From assembly GCA_965234545.1 (NCBI GenBank), contig OZ248348.1, positions 372,001 through 436,000 on the forward strand: a stretch of 64,000 nucleotides of DNA, read 5' to 3'. Under the pieces are notes generated by a model. The model had not been told where the DNA came from, made no database searches, and worked only from the letters and a program-made list of their open reading frames with translations. A program made the translations under genes and the position numbers. Positions 49,818-58,962 of this stretch are shown here, one piece after another (position 1 is the stretch's first letter; every line of letters begins with the position of its first letter). Source of the stretch: Methylotenera sp965234545. Lineage in GTDB: Bacteria > Pseudomonadota > Gammaproteobacteria > Burkholderiales > Methylophilaceae.

Positions 49818-52800
49818 ATGAACGCACCCCTACCTAGCCATATTGAGCAACTCGAACCGCAAGCAAACCAACGCTTACGTGAAATTCCCTACAACTACAC
49901 GTCTTTTTCTGACCGCGAAATCGTCATACGCTTTCTCGGTGAAGAGATATGGAATACCTTAAACGACTTACGCAGTCAGCGCAAAACTGGTCGCAGTGCG
50001 CGCATGCTGTTTGAGGTTTTGGGTGATTTGTGGGTGGTGTCACGCAACCCGTATTTGCAAGACGATTTGTTGGAAAACCCCAAGCGCCGTAAGGCCTTGA
50101 TTGATGCGCTTAAACACCGTATCGCTGCCATAGAAGAACGCAATGCCGGCGGTAAAGCCAATGCCAGCGTGCAAAAAATGGTGCAGGCCGCGCAAAAAGC
50201 CATCGCCAAATTCGCCGAGGACTTCCGCCAAACTTACGATTTGCGTAAAAAAGCCTTAAGCAAATTAAGCAAAATTACCCGTAAAGACAACGTGCAGTTT
50301 GATGGATTGGCACGCGTGTCGCACGTGACCGACGCCACCGACTGGCGTGTGGAATACCCGTTTGTGGTGTTAAGCCCAGATACAGAAAAAGAAATTGCTG
50401 CCTTGGTGCGCGCTTGCATAGAATTAGGCTTAACCGTGATTCCGCGCGGCGGTGGTACCGGCTACACCGGTGGCGCCATTCCATTGACGCCTATGTCGGC
50501 GGTGATCAATACCGAAAAATTAGACCAACACGGTGGCGTGCAAATGCGCACCTTGCCGGGTGTGGCTAGACAGGTCGCGACCATAGAATGCGGCGCCGGT
50601 GTGGTGACGCGCCGTGCCATGGAGGCGGCCACTGATGCCGGCCTTGAGTTTGCCTGCGACCCAACCAGCGCCGACGCCAGTTGCATAGGCGGTAACGTGG
50701 CGATGAACGCCGGCGGTAAAAAAGCCGTGTTATGGGGCACGGCTTTGGATAACTTGGCTTCATGGCGCATGGTGACGCCGGACGCGCAGTGGATGGAAGT
50801 GCAGCGTTTGGACCACAATTTGGGCAAGATACACGATGTGGCGGTGGCACGATTTAAAGTCAGCCGTTATGCCGAAGACATGAAGACTTTGTTAGGCGAG
50901 CCAGAAATACTGGAAATTGCCGGCCCTAGTTTCCGTAAAACCGGTTTGGGTAAAGACGTGACCGATAAATTTTTATCCGGTTTGCCTGGCATCCAAAAAG
51001 AAGGCTGCGATGGCTTAATTACAAGCGCCACCTTCATATTGCATCGCATGCCTAAACACGTGCGCACGGTCGCCTTGGAGTTTTTTGGCAACGTCTCCAA
51101 TGCGGTGCCGGCCATCGTGGAAATTAAAGATTACCTGGATGCCACCGCCAAAAAAGACCCCTTAGTCTTGATGGCCGGTCTAGAGCACATGGACGAGCGT
51201 TACATCAAAGCGGTGGGTTACGCGACCAAAGCGGCCCGTCAGCAACGGCCAAAAATGGTCTTGATTGCCGACATCGCCTCGGACGATGAAAACGCCGTCG
51301 GTGAAGCCGCCTCGCACATCGTGCGTTTGTGTAATGCGCGCAACGGTGAAGGCTTTGTCGCCGTGTCGCCGGAAGCCCGCAAAAAATTCTGGTTGGATAG
51401 GGCGCGTACTGCTGCCATTGCTAAGCACACCAATGCCTTCAAAATTAACGAAGACGTGGTGATTCCCTTGCCGCGTTTGGGCGATTACTCGGATGGCATA
51501 GAGCGCATTAACATCGAATTATCGATTAACAATAAGCTGCAATTGCTCGATGCGCTAGAAGAATTCATGCAAGGCGATTTGCCTTTGCAGGCCGATGAAG
51601 ACGGTAACGCCGATGCACAAATGGTCTTGGCTAAACAAGGCATCGCCTTGCAATTGTTGCGGGAATTGCGCGCGCATTGGCGCTTAATACTGCAAAGTTT
51701 AGACCAGCCTGTGAGCGTGCTAGGCAGCCTAGGCGACACGCTTAATCAATACGAAAACGTCTTCCGTGCCGTGCAATCGTATGATTTGCGCATTTCATGG
51801 AAACGCGACATCAAACGACCCATGGCCGATATTTTTGCTGGGCGCGAATACCAAAAAATACTAAACCGTTGCGATGAAATTCATAAAGGCGTGTTGAAAT
51901 CACGGGTGTTTATTGCCCTGCACATGCATGCCGGTGACGGTAACGTGCACACCAACATTCCGGTTAACTCCGACGATTACCAAATGATGCGAGTCGCGCA
52001 TGAGGCGGTGGCCCGCGTGATGGCTTTGGCTAAGGCATTGGACGGCGTTATCTCGGGTGAGCACGGCATAGGCATCACCAAAATGGAATTTTTGGAAGAC
52101 TCCACCATCAGTGCTTTTGGCGCCTACAAACAAAAAGTCGACCCCAATGGCCACTTTAATAAAGGTAAGCTGATGGCCGGTTCCGGCCTGGACAATGCCT
52201 ACACGCCAAGTTTTGGTTTGCTGGAGCAAGAATCCATCATCATGGAACAATCAGCCATCGGTGAGATCGCCGATTCCATCAGTGATTGCTTACGCTGCGG
52301 TAAATGCAAGCCGGTGTGCACCACGCACGTGCCACGCGCCAATCTCTTGTATAGCCCACGCAATAAGATTTTAGGCACGTCCTTGCTGATAGAAGCCTTT
52401 TTATACGAAGAGCAAACACGGCGCGGCATCTCGCTTAAGCATTTTGATGAGTTTAACGACGTGGCCGACCATTGCACGGTATGCCATCGCTGCTTAAACC
52501 CATGCCCGGTCGACATCGATTTCGGTGACGTGTCGGTGGCCATGCGTAACTTCTTGCGTGAGCAAGGCAAAAAACAATTTAACCCAGGCACGGCATTAGG
52601 CATGGCGTTTTTGAATGCCAAAGACCCGGCCACCATTAAATTGATGCGTACCTTTATGGTGACCATAGGTTACCGTGCGCAGAGTTTTGCCCACAGCTTG
52701 GCTAAAAAATTCCATTTGTTGAAAGACAAAGTCAGGCCGCCTGCCACCGTTGGTAAGCCGGAAATAAAAGCGCAAGTGGTGCATTTCATCAACCGGCCCA

Positions 52801-53696
52801 TGCCTAAGAAAATGCCGACTAAGACCTCGCGTGCCTTGCTGGGCATAGAAGACGACCGCATGATACCGGTCATACGCAACCCAGCCAAAGTGACCGAAGA
52901 CTCGGAAGCGGTGTTCTATTTCCCTGGTTGCGGCTCGGAGCGCTTGTTTTCCAACGTCGGTCTGGCTACCCAAGCGATGTTGTACGAAGTCGGTGCCATC
53001 ACCGTCTTGCCACCCGGTTATTTGTGTTGCGGTTACCCGCAAACAGCCAGCGGCAATCACGATAAAGGCCAGGCCATCACCACGGAAAACCGGGTCTTAT
53101 TCCACCGCTTAGCCAACACGCTGAATTACTTGGACATCAAGACCGTGATCGTGTCCTGCGGCACCTGCATGGACCAATTGCAAAAATACCAGTTTGAAAG
53201 CATATTCCCTGGTTGCCGCTTATTGGATATCCACGAGTATTTGATGGAAAAAGACCTGAAATTAACCGGCATCACCGGCACCAAGTACATGTACCACGAT
53301 CCCTGCCACACGCCGATGAAAACCTATAAGCCATTAGAAGTGACGAATGCCTTAATGGGCACGGACGTGGCCTTGAATGACCGTTGCTGTGGTGAAAGCG
53401 GTACCTTTGCCGTAGCCAGACCGGACATCGCTACCCAAGTCAAAATGCGTAAGCAAGAGGAGTTGGAAAAAGGCATGGGCAAGCTGGGCTTAACCGTCGG
53501 TGCGCCTGAGCAAAAAGTAAAAATTCTGACTTCTTGCCCAAGTTGCTTACAAGGCTTATCACGCTACGGTGAGGATACCGGCATAGAAGCCGATTACATC
53601 GTGGTGGAGATGGCCAAGCATTTACTAGGGCCGGATTGGATGCAAGAGTATGTGGCGAAGGTTAACCAAGGCGGCATAGAAAAAGTATTGCTTTAA
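49818..53696 (+). CDS. DUF3683 FAD-linked oxidase / Fe-S / CCG-domain oxidoreductase
   Basis: A 1292-residue fusion. Residues about 1-165 are DUF3683; about 170-790 are an FAD-linked oxidase like GlcD or D-lactate dehydrogenase, with the FAD loop PRGGGTGYTGGAIPL near residue 209 and HMHAGDGNVHTNIPV (substrate/metal histidines); then two 4Fe-4S motifs (CLRCGKCKPVC near 823 and CTVCHRCLNPCPVD near 886); then two CCG domains (FYFPGCGSER, CCGYPQT, and HDPCHTP, CCGESGTF, SCPSC). It thus joins GlcD- and GlcF-type parts in one chain, probably a respiratory 2-hydroxy-acid or lactate/glycolate dehydrogenase feeding quinones. Substrate unproven. Confidence 0.88.
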   Translation: MNAPLPSHIEQLEPQANQRLREIPYNYTSFSDREIVIRFLGEEIWNTLNDLRSQRKTGRSARMLFEVLGDLWVVSRNPYLQDDLLENPKRRKALIDALKHRIAAIEERNAGGKANASVQKMVQAAQKAIAKFAEDFRQTYDLRKKALSKLSKITRKDNVQFDGLARVSHVTDATDWRVEYPFVVLSPDTEKEIAALVRACIELGLTVIPRGGGTGYTGGAIPLTPMSAVINTEKLDQHGGVQMRTLPGVARQVATIECGAGVVTRRAMEAATDAGLEFACDPTSADASCIGGNVAMNAGGKKAVLWGTALDNLASWRMVTPDAQWMEVQRLDHNLGKIHDVAVARFKVSRYAEDMKTLLGEPEILEIAGPSFRKTGLGKDVTDKFLSGLPGIQKEGCDGLITSATFILHRMPKHVRTVALEFFGNVSNAVPAIVEIKDYLDATAKKDPLVLMAGLEHMDERYIKAVGYATKAARQQRPKMVLIADIASDDENAVGEAASHIVRLCNARNGEGFVAVSPEARKKFWLDRARTAAIAKHTNAFKINEDVVIPLPRLGDYSDGIERINIELSINNKLQLLDALEEFMQGDLPLQADEDGNADAQMVLAKQGIALQLLRELRAHWRLILQSLDQPVSVLGSLGDTLNQYENVFRAVQSYDLRISWKRDIKRPMADIFAGREYQKILNRCDEIHKGVLKSRVFIALHMHAGDGNVHTNIPVNSDDYQMMRVAHEAVARVMALAKALDGVISGEHGIGITKMEFLEDSTISAFGAYKQKVDPNGHFNKGKLMAGSGLDNAYTPSFGLLEQESIIMEQSAIGEIADSISDCLRCGKCKPVCTTHVPRANLLYSPRNKILGTSLLIEAFLYEEQTRRGISLKHFDEFNDVADHCTVCHRCLNPCPVDIDFGDVSVAMRNFLREQGKKQFNPGTALGMAFLNAKDPATIKLMRTFMVTIGYRAQSFAHSLAKKFHLLKDKVRPPATVGKPEIKAQVVHFINRPMPKKMPTKTSRALLGIEDDRMIPVIRNPAKVTEDSEAVFYFPGCGSERLFSNVGLATQAMLYEVGAITVLPPGYLCCGYPQTASGNHDKGQAITTENRVLFHRLANTLNYLDIKTVIVSCGTCMDQLQKYQFESIFPGCRLLDIHEYLMEKDLKLTGITGTKYMYHDPCHTPMKTYKPLEVTNALMGTDVALNDRCCGESGTFAVARPDIATQVKMRKQEELEKGMGKLGLTVGAPEQKVKILTSCPSCLQGLSRYGEDTGIEADYIVVEMAKHLLGPDWMQEYVAKVNQGGIEKVLL

Positions 53697-53713
53697 GGCT
53701 GGCCGCCTTAGGT

Positions 53714-54451
53714 TTAAGGTAGGAAGGGCAGAAATATTGCCGTGGCTAAATTTTGCATGACGCGCGATATCATGCGTTCGGATTTTTCCGATAAGGCCAC
53801 GGCATACAAATCCGTGCGGCCTATCATCTTGCCAAACTCGCGTTCGAAACTTAAGTTTTTGTCTTTGTCGTTGATCTCATTGCTCAGCAAATAAAGTTTG
53901 CCTTTTTCGTCTCTGGCATTGGCCAGTTTCCAAGCAGCGATTTCGATGTTGCGGGCGACGTTGTAAATAAATTGTGGGTTGAGCGTGTCGTTGATGTAAA
54001 AGTCGCGTTTACCGCCGTGTGCTTGCAAGAGCATGGTCTGCAGGCCAACGATAAAGGGCAATACGCGGTCGCCAGCGTAATCAGGCTGGAAAGCCAAAAA
54101 GATAGCGTCCGTGCCTTGTTTGTTGTCTATTTCTTTGAATTGGTAGTGGTGCTGTTCCTCACCGTCTATCACCCAAGTCGCCATTTTTTCCGCATTGTCC
54201 GAGGTGCTTTTCGCCAATTCGTGCGGGTTGCGCTTGTAGAGCTTAATCATCAAGGTGCGCAGGCTTTGGATGTTTTCCGATATTTCCACATCCGCCATGC
54301 GATCAAAATCCGTTTTAGCTAACTGACTGCCTGAGCTGCGGTCGCTGCGCTCCGGTATGGCTTTGCGGTCGACTGGGCTGTTTAACGTGCAAGCACTAAG
54401 CTCGGCCAGCATGCAGCCCAATAGCAGGATGCGGCCGAAGTGCGGGTTCAC
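53714..54451 (-). CDS. Unknown lipoprotein cotranscribed with phoBR
   Basis: A 245-residue lipoprotein (lipobox LSAC, Cys21). The mature part has helical segments with ENIQSLRTLMIKLYKRNPHEL and HGGKRDFYINDTLNPQFIYNVARNIEIAAWKLANARDEKGKLYLL. I do not recognise the family. Its start overlaps the phoR stop by four bases, so it is the third gene of a phoB-phoR operon and is likely made under the same phosphate control. Function unknown; a role in phosphate or envelope stress is only a guess by context. Confidence 0.7.
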   Translation of the reverse strand: MNPHFGRILLLGCMLAELSACTLNSPVDRKAIPERSDRSSGSQLAKTDFDRMADVEISENIQSLRTLMIKLYKRNPHELAKSTSDNAEKMATWVIDGEEQHHYQFKEIDNKQGTDAIFLAFQPDYAGDRVLPFIVGLQTMLLQAHGGKRDFYINDTLNPQFIYNVARNIEIAAWKLANARDEKGKLYLLSNEINDKDKNLSFEREFGKMIGRTDLYAVALSEKSERMISRVMQNLATAIFLPFLP

Positions 54452-55776
54452 GTTTTTTGCACCCCACGGGATTTAGGGAAGATGACGCTAAAGGTACTGC
54501 CTACGCCAAATTCGCTGCTGATGTCCAATTTGGCTTGATGGCGTATCAAGATATGCTTGACGATGGAGAGGCCTAAACCGGTGCCACCGGTTTCGCGGCT
54601 GCGACTCTTGTCTACCCGGTAAAAGCGTTCGGTCAGGCGTTCTATGTGCTGCGACTCTATGCCTATGCCGGTATCGCGGACGGCAAACACCGGTTGCTTG
54701 TTCTGCATTTGCCAAGTGATGGTAATGTCGCCGTGGCCTTTAGCCGGGTCGACCGGCGTGTAGCGTATGGCGTTGCTCACCAAGTTGCTAAATACACTGC
54801 GCAATTCGTCCATGGAGCCTTTGAGGTTAAGCGTGGTATCGGCCTCAAGCAAGATTCGATGACTGGCTTTGTTTAAACCTTGGCTTAAGCCTATGGCGTC
54901 GTTTTGCACGGATTTCAATAAGCTGGCCATGTCGATTTCACTGTTGTCTGGGCTGCCGGTGTTGCTCTCTATGGTGGACAAGGTCAGCAAGTCTTCTATG
55001 ATGCGGCGCATGCGCACGGTTTGTTCTTCCATCATGGCAAAGTAGCCTTGCAAGCTGGGCGGTACCGCCCCTTCCATGTCGCCTAGCGTTTCTAAAAAGC
55101 CGCCCACCACAGTCAGCGGGGTGCGCAATTCGTGTGAGACGTTGGCAATAAAATCCCTACGCATGACGTCCACTTTTTCCAGTTGAGTCATGTCGCGGCT
55201 GATTAATAGTTTTTGATTATTGGCCATGGCAATGAGCTGGATATCCAGAACCACCTCTGGGTTGCGCCAGGATTTAAGTTTAAATGGCTCCTCGTATTTT
55301 TCGTTGTATAAGTAAGCAATGAAGCCACTGTCGCGAATTAAATTAACCACTGGTAGGTTTTTATCGGTGCTTAAATCCAAGCCCAATTGTTTTTCTGCGT
55401 TGGCGGTACACCACTCAATTTCATTGCTGGCACCCAAGATCACCAGGCCATCCGGCATGGCGCTGGTGGCTAAATTGAAGCGCTCTAACGAGGCGTTAAG
55501 TTGGGTTTGGTTGTACTTGTTGGTGCGTTCGTACTTGAGTAAAAGATTGAATAAGCCTTCCCATAAGCCGTAGCCATCGGGGATGGTTTTTAAGTCGGGT
55601 TTTTTAAACCAGGTTTGCAGTTGGTTGAGCCAAAAAATGTGGTTGGCTAGGTAGAGCAGTAAGCCGCCAGAAAAGACCAATAAAGCCGTGGTGGCGCTGC
55701 TGATCAACCATACAAAAAGGCTGATAAGTAACAGTGCAAAAATAAATGAGCCGGCTTTCCTACGAATATTTTGCAC
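54448..55776 (-). CDS. phoR: Phosphate regulon sensor histidine kinase PhoR
   Basis: PhoR senses phosphate status (via PstSCAB-PhoU in known systems) and phosphorylates PhoB. The 442-residue protein has two N-terminal membrane helices (about residues 10-50), a PAS domain (about 95-190), a HisKA helix with FIANVSHELRTPL (catalytic histidine), and a HATPase domain with NAIRYTP, DTGIGIESQHIERLTERFYRVDKSRSRETGG and GLGLSIVKHI. The periplasmic loop is minimal, as usual for PhoR. phoB is upstream (102 bases). Confidence 0.94.
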   Translation of the reverse strand: MQNIRRKAGSFIFALLLISLFVWLISSATTALLVFSGGLLLYLANHIFWLNQLQTWFKKPDLKTIPDGYGLWEGLFNLLLKYERTNKYNQTQLNASLERFNLATSAMPDGLVILGASNEIEWCTANAEKQLGLDLSTDKNLPVVNLIRDSGFIAYLYNEKYEEPFKLKSWRNPEVVLDIQLIAMANNQKLLISRDMTQLEKVDVMRRDFIANVSHELRTPLTVVGGFLETLGDMEGAVPPSLQGYFAMMEEQTVRMRRIIEDLLTLSTIESNTGSPDNSEIDMASLLKSVQNDAIGLSQGLNKASHRILLEADTTLNLKGSMDELRSVFSNLVSNAIRYTPVDPAKGHGDITITWQMQNKQPVFAVRDTGIGIESQHIERLTERFYRVDKSRSRETGGTGLGLSIVKHILIRHQAKLDISSEFGVGSTFSVIFPKSRGVQKT

Positions 55777-55878
55777 AAGTGATTTTTCAGTAAATAGACT
55801 TAAGCGATTATAGCGAGGAAATGCAGCGGCGAAAAATGTTTTATCGGCCCGCTGGCTGCAGGCGGGCCGCTAGTGGAA

Positions 55879-56571
55879 TTAGTCGTTGTTGATGGAAAAG
55901 CGGTAGCCAGCACCGCGCACCGTTTGGATTAGGTCTTCGTGGCCGGACACGGCCAAGGCATTGCGTAAGCGCCGTATGTGCACGTCAACGGTACGGTCTT
56001 CAACAAACACGCGATCCCCCCAGACTTTATCCAAGAGTTGGCTGCGGGTATGCACGCGTTCGGCATTGGTCATAAAGAAATGCAGCAACCTGAATTCGGT
56101 TGGACCCAAATCGATATTCTTTTGATTGCCACTGACCCGGTGCGTGCTTGGGTCTAAATGCAAACCGCTGACTTCTATTGGGTCGTCGGTCATTTGCGGG
56201 GCGCGGCGGCGTAACACGGCTTTAATTCTGGCGTTCAATTCACGCGGGCTAAACGGTTTGGTGACGTAATCGTCGGCACCGACTTCTAGTCCGCGCACTT
56301 TGTCGTACTCGTCGCCCCTGGCGGTGAGCATGATGATGGGGATGGATTTTGTTTGTGGGTCGGATTTTAATTTACGCGCAAATTCCAGGCCGTTCATGCC
56401 GGGTAACATCCAGTCCAATAATATTAAATCCGGTATGGTTTCACGCATTAAATTTTGCGCAATCTCAACGCTGAGTGCGCGTATGGCATTGTGCCCGGCT
56501 TGGGTAATGTTAAGCGCAAGTAATTCTTGTATGGCCGGTTCGTCTTCAACGACTAGTATATTGGCTGGCAT
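55879..56571 (-). CDS. phoB: Phosphate regulon response regulator PhoB
   Basis: PhoB activates phosphate-starvation genes. The 230-residue protein is an OmpR-type regulator: receiver domain with VVEDEPAIQELL, phospho-acceptor in LILLDWMLPGMNG (Asp about 53), MLTARGDEYDK and KPFSPREL; winged-helix effector with THRVSGN and the recognition-region VDVHIRRLRNAL ending RTVRGAGYRFS. Identity as PhoB rather than another OmpR regulator is supported by phoR next to it and the Pho box in front of it. Confidence 0.95.
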   Translation of the reverse strand: MPANILVVEDEPAIQELLALNITQAGHNAIRALSVEIAQNLMRETIPDLILLDWMLPGMNGLEFARKLKSDPQTKSIPIIMLTARGDEYDKVRGLEVGADDYVTKPFSPRELNARIKAVLRRRAPQMTDDPIEVSGLHLDPSTHRVSGNQKNIDLGPTEFRLLHFFMTNAERVHTRSQLLDKVWGDRVFVEDRTVDVHIRRLRNALAVSGHEDLIQTVRGAGYRFSINND

Positions 56572-56627
56572 AGTGCATCCTTAGCTAAGCGGTATGGGTT
56601 TAGGCTAGTATTCATGACCGCCAGTTT

Positions 56628-56656
56628 ATGACTTATATATGAACTATTTATGACAG
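56628..56656 (-). promoter_or_regulatory. Triple Pho box upstream of phoB (autoregulation)
   Basis: On the minus strand, three repeats at exact 11-bp spacing: CTGTCATAAAT (from 56656), AGTTCATATAT (from 56645), AAGTCATAAAC (from 56634), 57 bases before the phoB ATG. An ATACT-type -10 candidate follows near 56611. The first unit is a perfect CTGTCAT; the others differ by two bases or one. Confidence 0.75.
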
Positions 56657-56772
56657 ATAGTAAATGCTAGCCCAAGTAAATGGGCAAATTTTTTGATTTG
56701 CTGGCGTATTTGTTACACTATGTTACATATTGCTGTTTTTATAAAATATAAAAAATAAACGAAGAGGAATGT

Positions 56773-58446
56773 ATGGCCAACTTTTTATCCAAAGAAAACA
56801 CCGTAGCCAAAGCCGATTTTAATCGCTGGTTAGTACCGCCGGCCGCGTTAGCAGTGCATTTATCCATAGGCATGGGTTACGGTTTTAGTGTGTTCTGGAA
56901 GCCATTGGGCAGCGCCTTAAAAGGCGCAGACGGTGCACCGGTTGCCGCTTGTGCGGCCGGAGCGGCCACCTTCGCGGATAAGTTAGCCGGCACGGCTAAG
57001 GCTTTGTTTGCTACCGATTGCAATTGGACGCAGTTTGATTTGGGTTGGATGTTTACCTTGTTCTTTGTCTTGCTTGGTTGCTCGGCGGCCCTCTGGGGAG
57101 GTTGGCTAGAACGAGCCGGACCACGCAAAGCCGGCTTGGTGTCCATGCTGTTATGGTGCGGCGGTTTGCTGATTTCGGCTTACGGCATCTACATACACCA
57201 ACTGTGGTTGATGTGGTTAGGCAGCGGTGTAATTGGCGGCATAGGCTTAGGTCTGGGCTACATTTCGCCGGTCTCAACCTTGATTAAATGGTTCCCGGAT
57301 AGACGCGGCATGGCAACTGGCATGGCCATCATGGGCTTTGGCGGTGGCGCCATGATAGGCTCGCCCTTGGCGACCAAATTGATGGCGTATTTTGCCGCGG
57401 ACGGCAGCGTTGGCGTGTGGCAAACCTTTGTCGCCTTGGCCGGCATTTACTTTGTCTTTATGCTGTGGGGCGCATTGGGTTACCGCGTACCGCCTAGCGG
57501 TTGGCAGCCGGCTAATTGGCAGCCAAGTACCAACAAAAAAGCCAATGCCATGATTGCAAGTGGCCACGTGCACTTAAAAAATGCGCATAAAACCCCGCAG
57601 TTTTGGTTGCTGTGGTTGGTGTTATGCATGAACGTGTCAGCCGGTATCGGCTTGATAGGCGCAGCGGCGCCGATGTTGCAAGAAACCTTTGGTGGCGCGC
57701 TAGTGGGGGTGCCGCAGTTAAGTTACGGCGACATCAAGCTGGATGCCGATTTAACCGCTGCGGCTGCCGCGGTAGGGGCGGGCTTCGTCGGCTTAATTTC
57801 TTTATTTAATATTTTTGGCCGTTTTGCCTGGGCAACGTCTTCGGATAAATTGGGTAGAAAACGCACTTACACCATCTTCTTTGTGCTGGGCGCCATCATG
57901 TATTGCACCGCCAGTTACGTGGCTGGCTTTAAATCCTTGGCCATGTTTGCTGCTATTTTTTGCGTGATTGCCTCCATGTATGGCGGTGGTTTCGCTACCA
58001 TTCCCGCCTATTTGGCCGACATGTTCGGCACGCAGTTTGTTGGCGCCATACACGGCCGCTTGCTAACGGCGTGGTCTACCGCCGGCATTTTGGGTCCGGT
58101 GGTGGTGAATTACATGCATGACACCCGCTTGGAAGCGAACGTGCCGTTTGATCAAATCTACGCACCCATCTTTATGGTGTTGGCCGGCATGATGGTGGTC
58201 GGCTTTATCGCTAATTTATTGGTGACACCGGTGGCCGCCAAATACACCATGAGCGATGCCGAGTTAGCGGCCGAACGGCAATTGGCCCATGAAAAAGCGG
58301 CACCAACCAAAGCCACTAAGGCTAGTGCGGTCGCGGCTAAGGCTGGCGCTTCCTATAAGGTTGTCATCGCTTGGGTCTTGGTGTTGGGGCCTATCAGTTA
58401 CGGCGTATGGAGCACGGTGCAGAAAGCCTGGATCTTATTTCATTAA
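56773..58446 (+). CDS. OFA-family MFS anion antiporter
   Basis: A 557-residue, 12-14-helix inner-membrane transporter of the oxalate:formate antiporter family in the major facilitator superfamily. GMGYGFSVFWKPLGS near the N terminus, GLGYISPVSTLIKWFPDRRGMATGMAIMGFGGGAMIGSPL and FGRFAWATSSDKLGRKRTY are typical. Extra length comes from a loop with a cysteine pair (residues about 60-85) and a basic, alanine-rich cytoplasmic segment before a last C-terminal helix. The substrate is unknown; oxalate, formate or other carboxylates are possible. AGAGGAA precedes the ATG; two TGTTACA repeats lie 10 bp apart upstream. Confidence 0.87.
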   Translation: MANFLSKENTVAKADFNRWLVPPAALAVHLSIGMGYGFSVFWKPLGSALKGADGAPVAACAAGAATFADKLAGTAKALFATDCNWTQFDLGWMFTLFFVLLGCSAALWGGWLERAGPRKAGLVSMLLWCGGLLISAYGIYIHQLWLMWLGSGVIGGIGLGLGYISPVSTLIKWFPDRRGMATGMAIMGFGGGAMIGSPLATKLMAYFAADGSVGVWQTFVALAGIYFVFMLWGALGYRVPPSGWQPANWQPSTNKKANAMIASGHVHLKNAHKTPQFWLLWLVLCMNVSAGIGLIGAAAPMLQETFGGALVGVPQLSYGDIKLDADLTAAAAAVGAGFVGLISLFNIFGRFAWATSSDKLGRKRTYTIFFVLGAIMYCTASYVAGFKSLAMFAAIFCVIASMYGGGFATIPAYLADMFGTQFVGAIHGRLLTAWSTAGILGPVVVNYMHDTRLEANVPFDQIYAPIFMVLAGMMVVGFIANLLVTPVAAKYTMSDAELAAERQLAHEKAAPTKATKASAVAAKAGASYKVVIAWVLVLGPISYGVWSTVQKAWILFH

Positions 58447-58512
58447 AGTCGGTGGCCAATATGCGGTAAAATAGCGGCCTATTTAATAAGTCTTGTGATT
58501 AAAGGGTATGCC

Positions 58513-58962
58513 GTGAGGGAAATTGAAAAAAATTTAGATGGTAGCGGTCTGCAAATAGGCGTGGTGCTGTCTCGATTCAACAGTGACATAGGCGATGGCT
58601 TGCTGAGTGCGTGCACCACCGAGTTACAGAAATTGGGTGTGGCGAGCGATGCCATTACCGTGATCACGGTACCCGGGGCACTGGAGACGCCATTAGCCTT
58701 GCAGCACATGGCCATCAGTGAAAAATTCGATGCCTTGGTCGCTCTAGGGGCGATTATCCGTGGCGAAACCTACCATTTTGAAGTCGTATCCAATGAATCG
58801 GCACGCGGCATTTTGGAAGTGCAATTCAACACTGGCATTCCCGTTGCCAATGCCGTGTTAACCACGGAAGACGACGACCAGGCGATTGCCCGCATGCATG
58901 TCAAAGGTGCGGAAGCCGCTCAAGTGGCGGTTGAGATGGCTAATTTGATTCGAGCACTGTGA
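58513..58962 (+). CDS. ribH: 6,7-dimethyl-8-ribityllumazine synthase
   Basis: RibH makes the riboflavin precursor lumazine from 3,4-dihydroxy-2-butanone 4-phosphate and a ribityl pyrimidine. I prefer the GTG at 58513 (AAAGGG six bases upstream); an in-frame GTG at 58495 is possible. The roughly 149-residue protein shows VVLSRFN, VPGALETPLALQ and LGAIIRGETYHFEVVSNE with the catalytic histidine. It directly overlaps nusB, the common ribH-nusB pair. The lumazine is also the antenna cofactor expected for the FeS photolyase in this window. Confidence 0.94.
   Translation: MREIEKNLDGSGLQIGVVLSRFNSDIGDGLLSACTTELQKLGVASDAITVITVPGALETPLALQHMAISEKFDALVALGAIIRGETYHFEVVSNESARGILEVQFNTGIPVANAVLTTEDDDQAIARMHVKGAEAAQVAVEMANLIRAL

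Noticed and set aside
52596..53060. 154-residue minus-strand ORF
   Set aside because: Antisense to the CCG-domain part of the large oxidoreductase.
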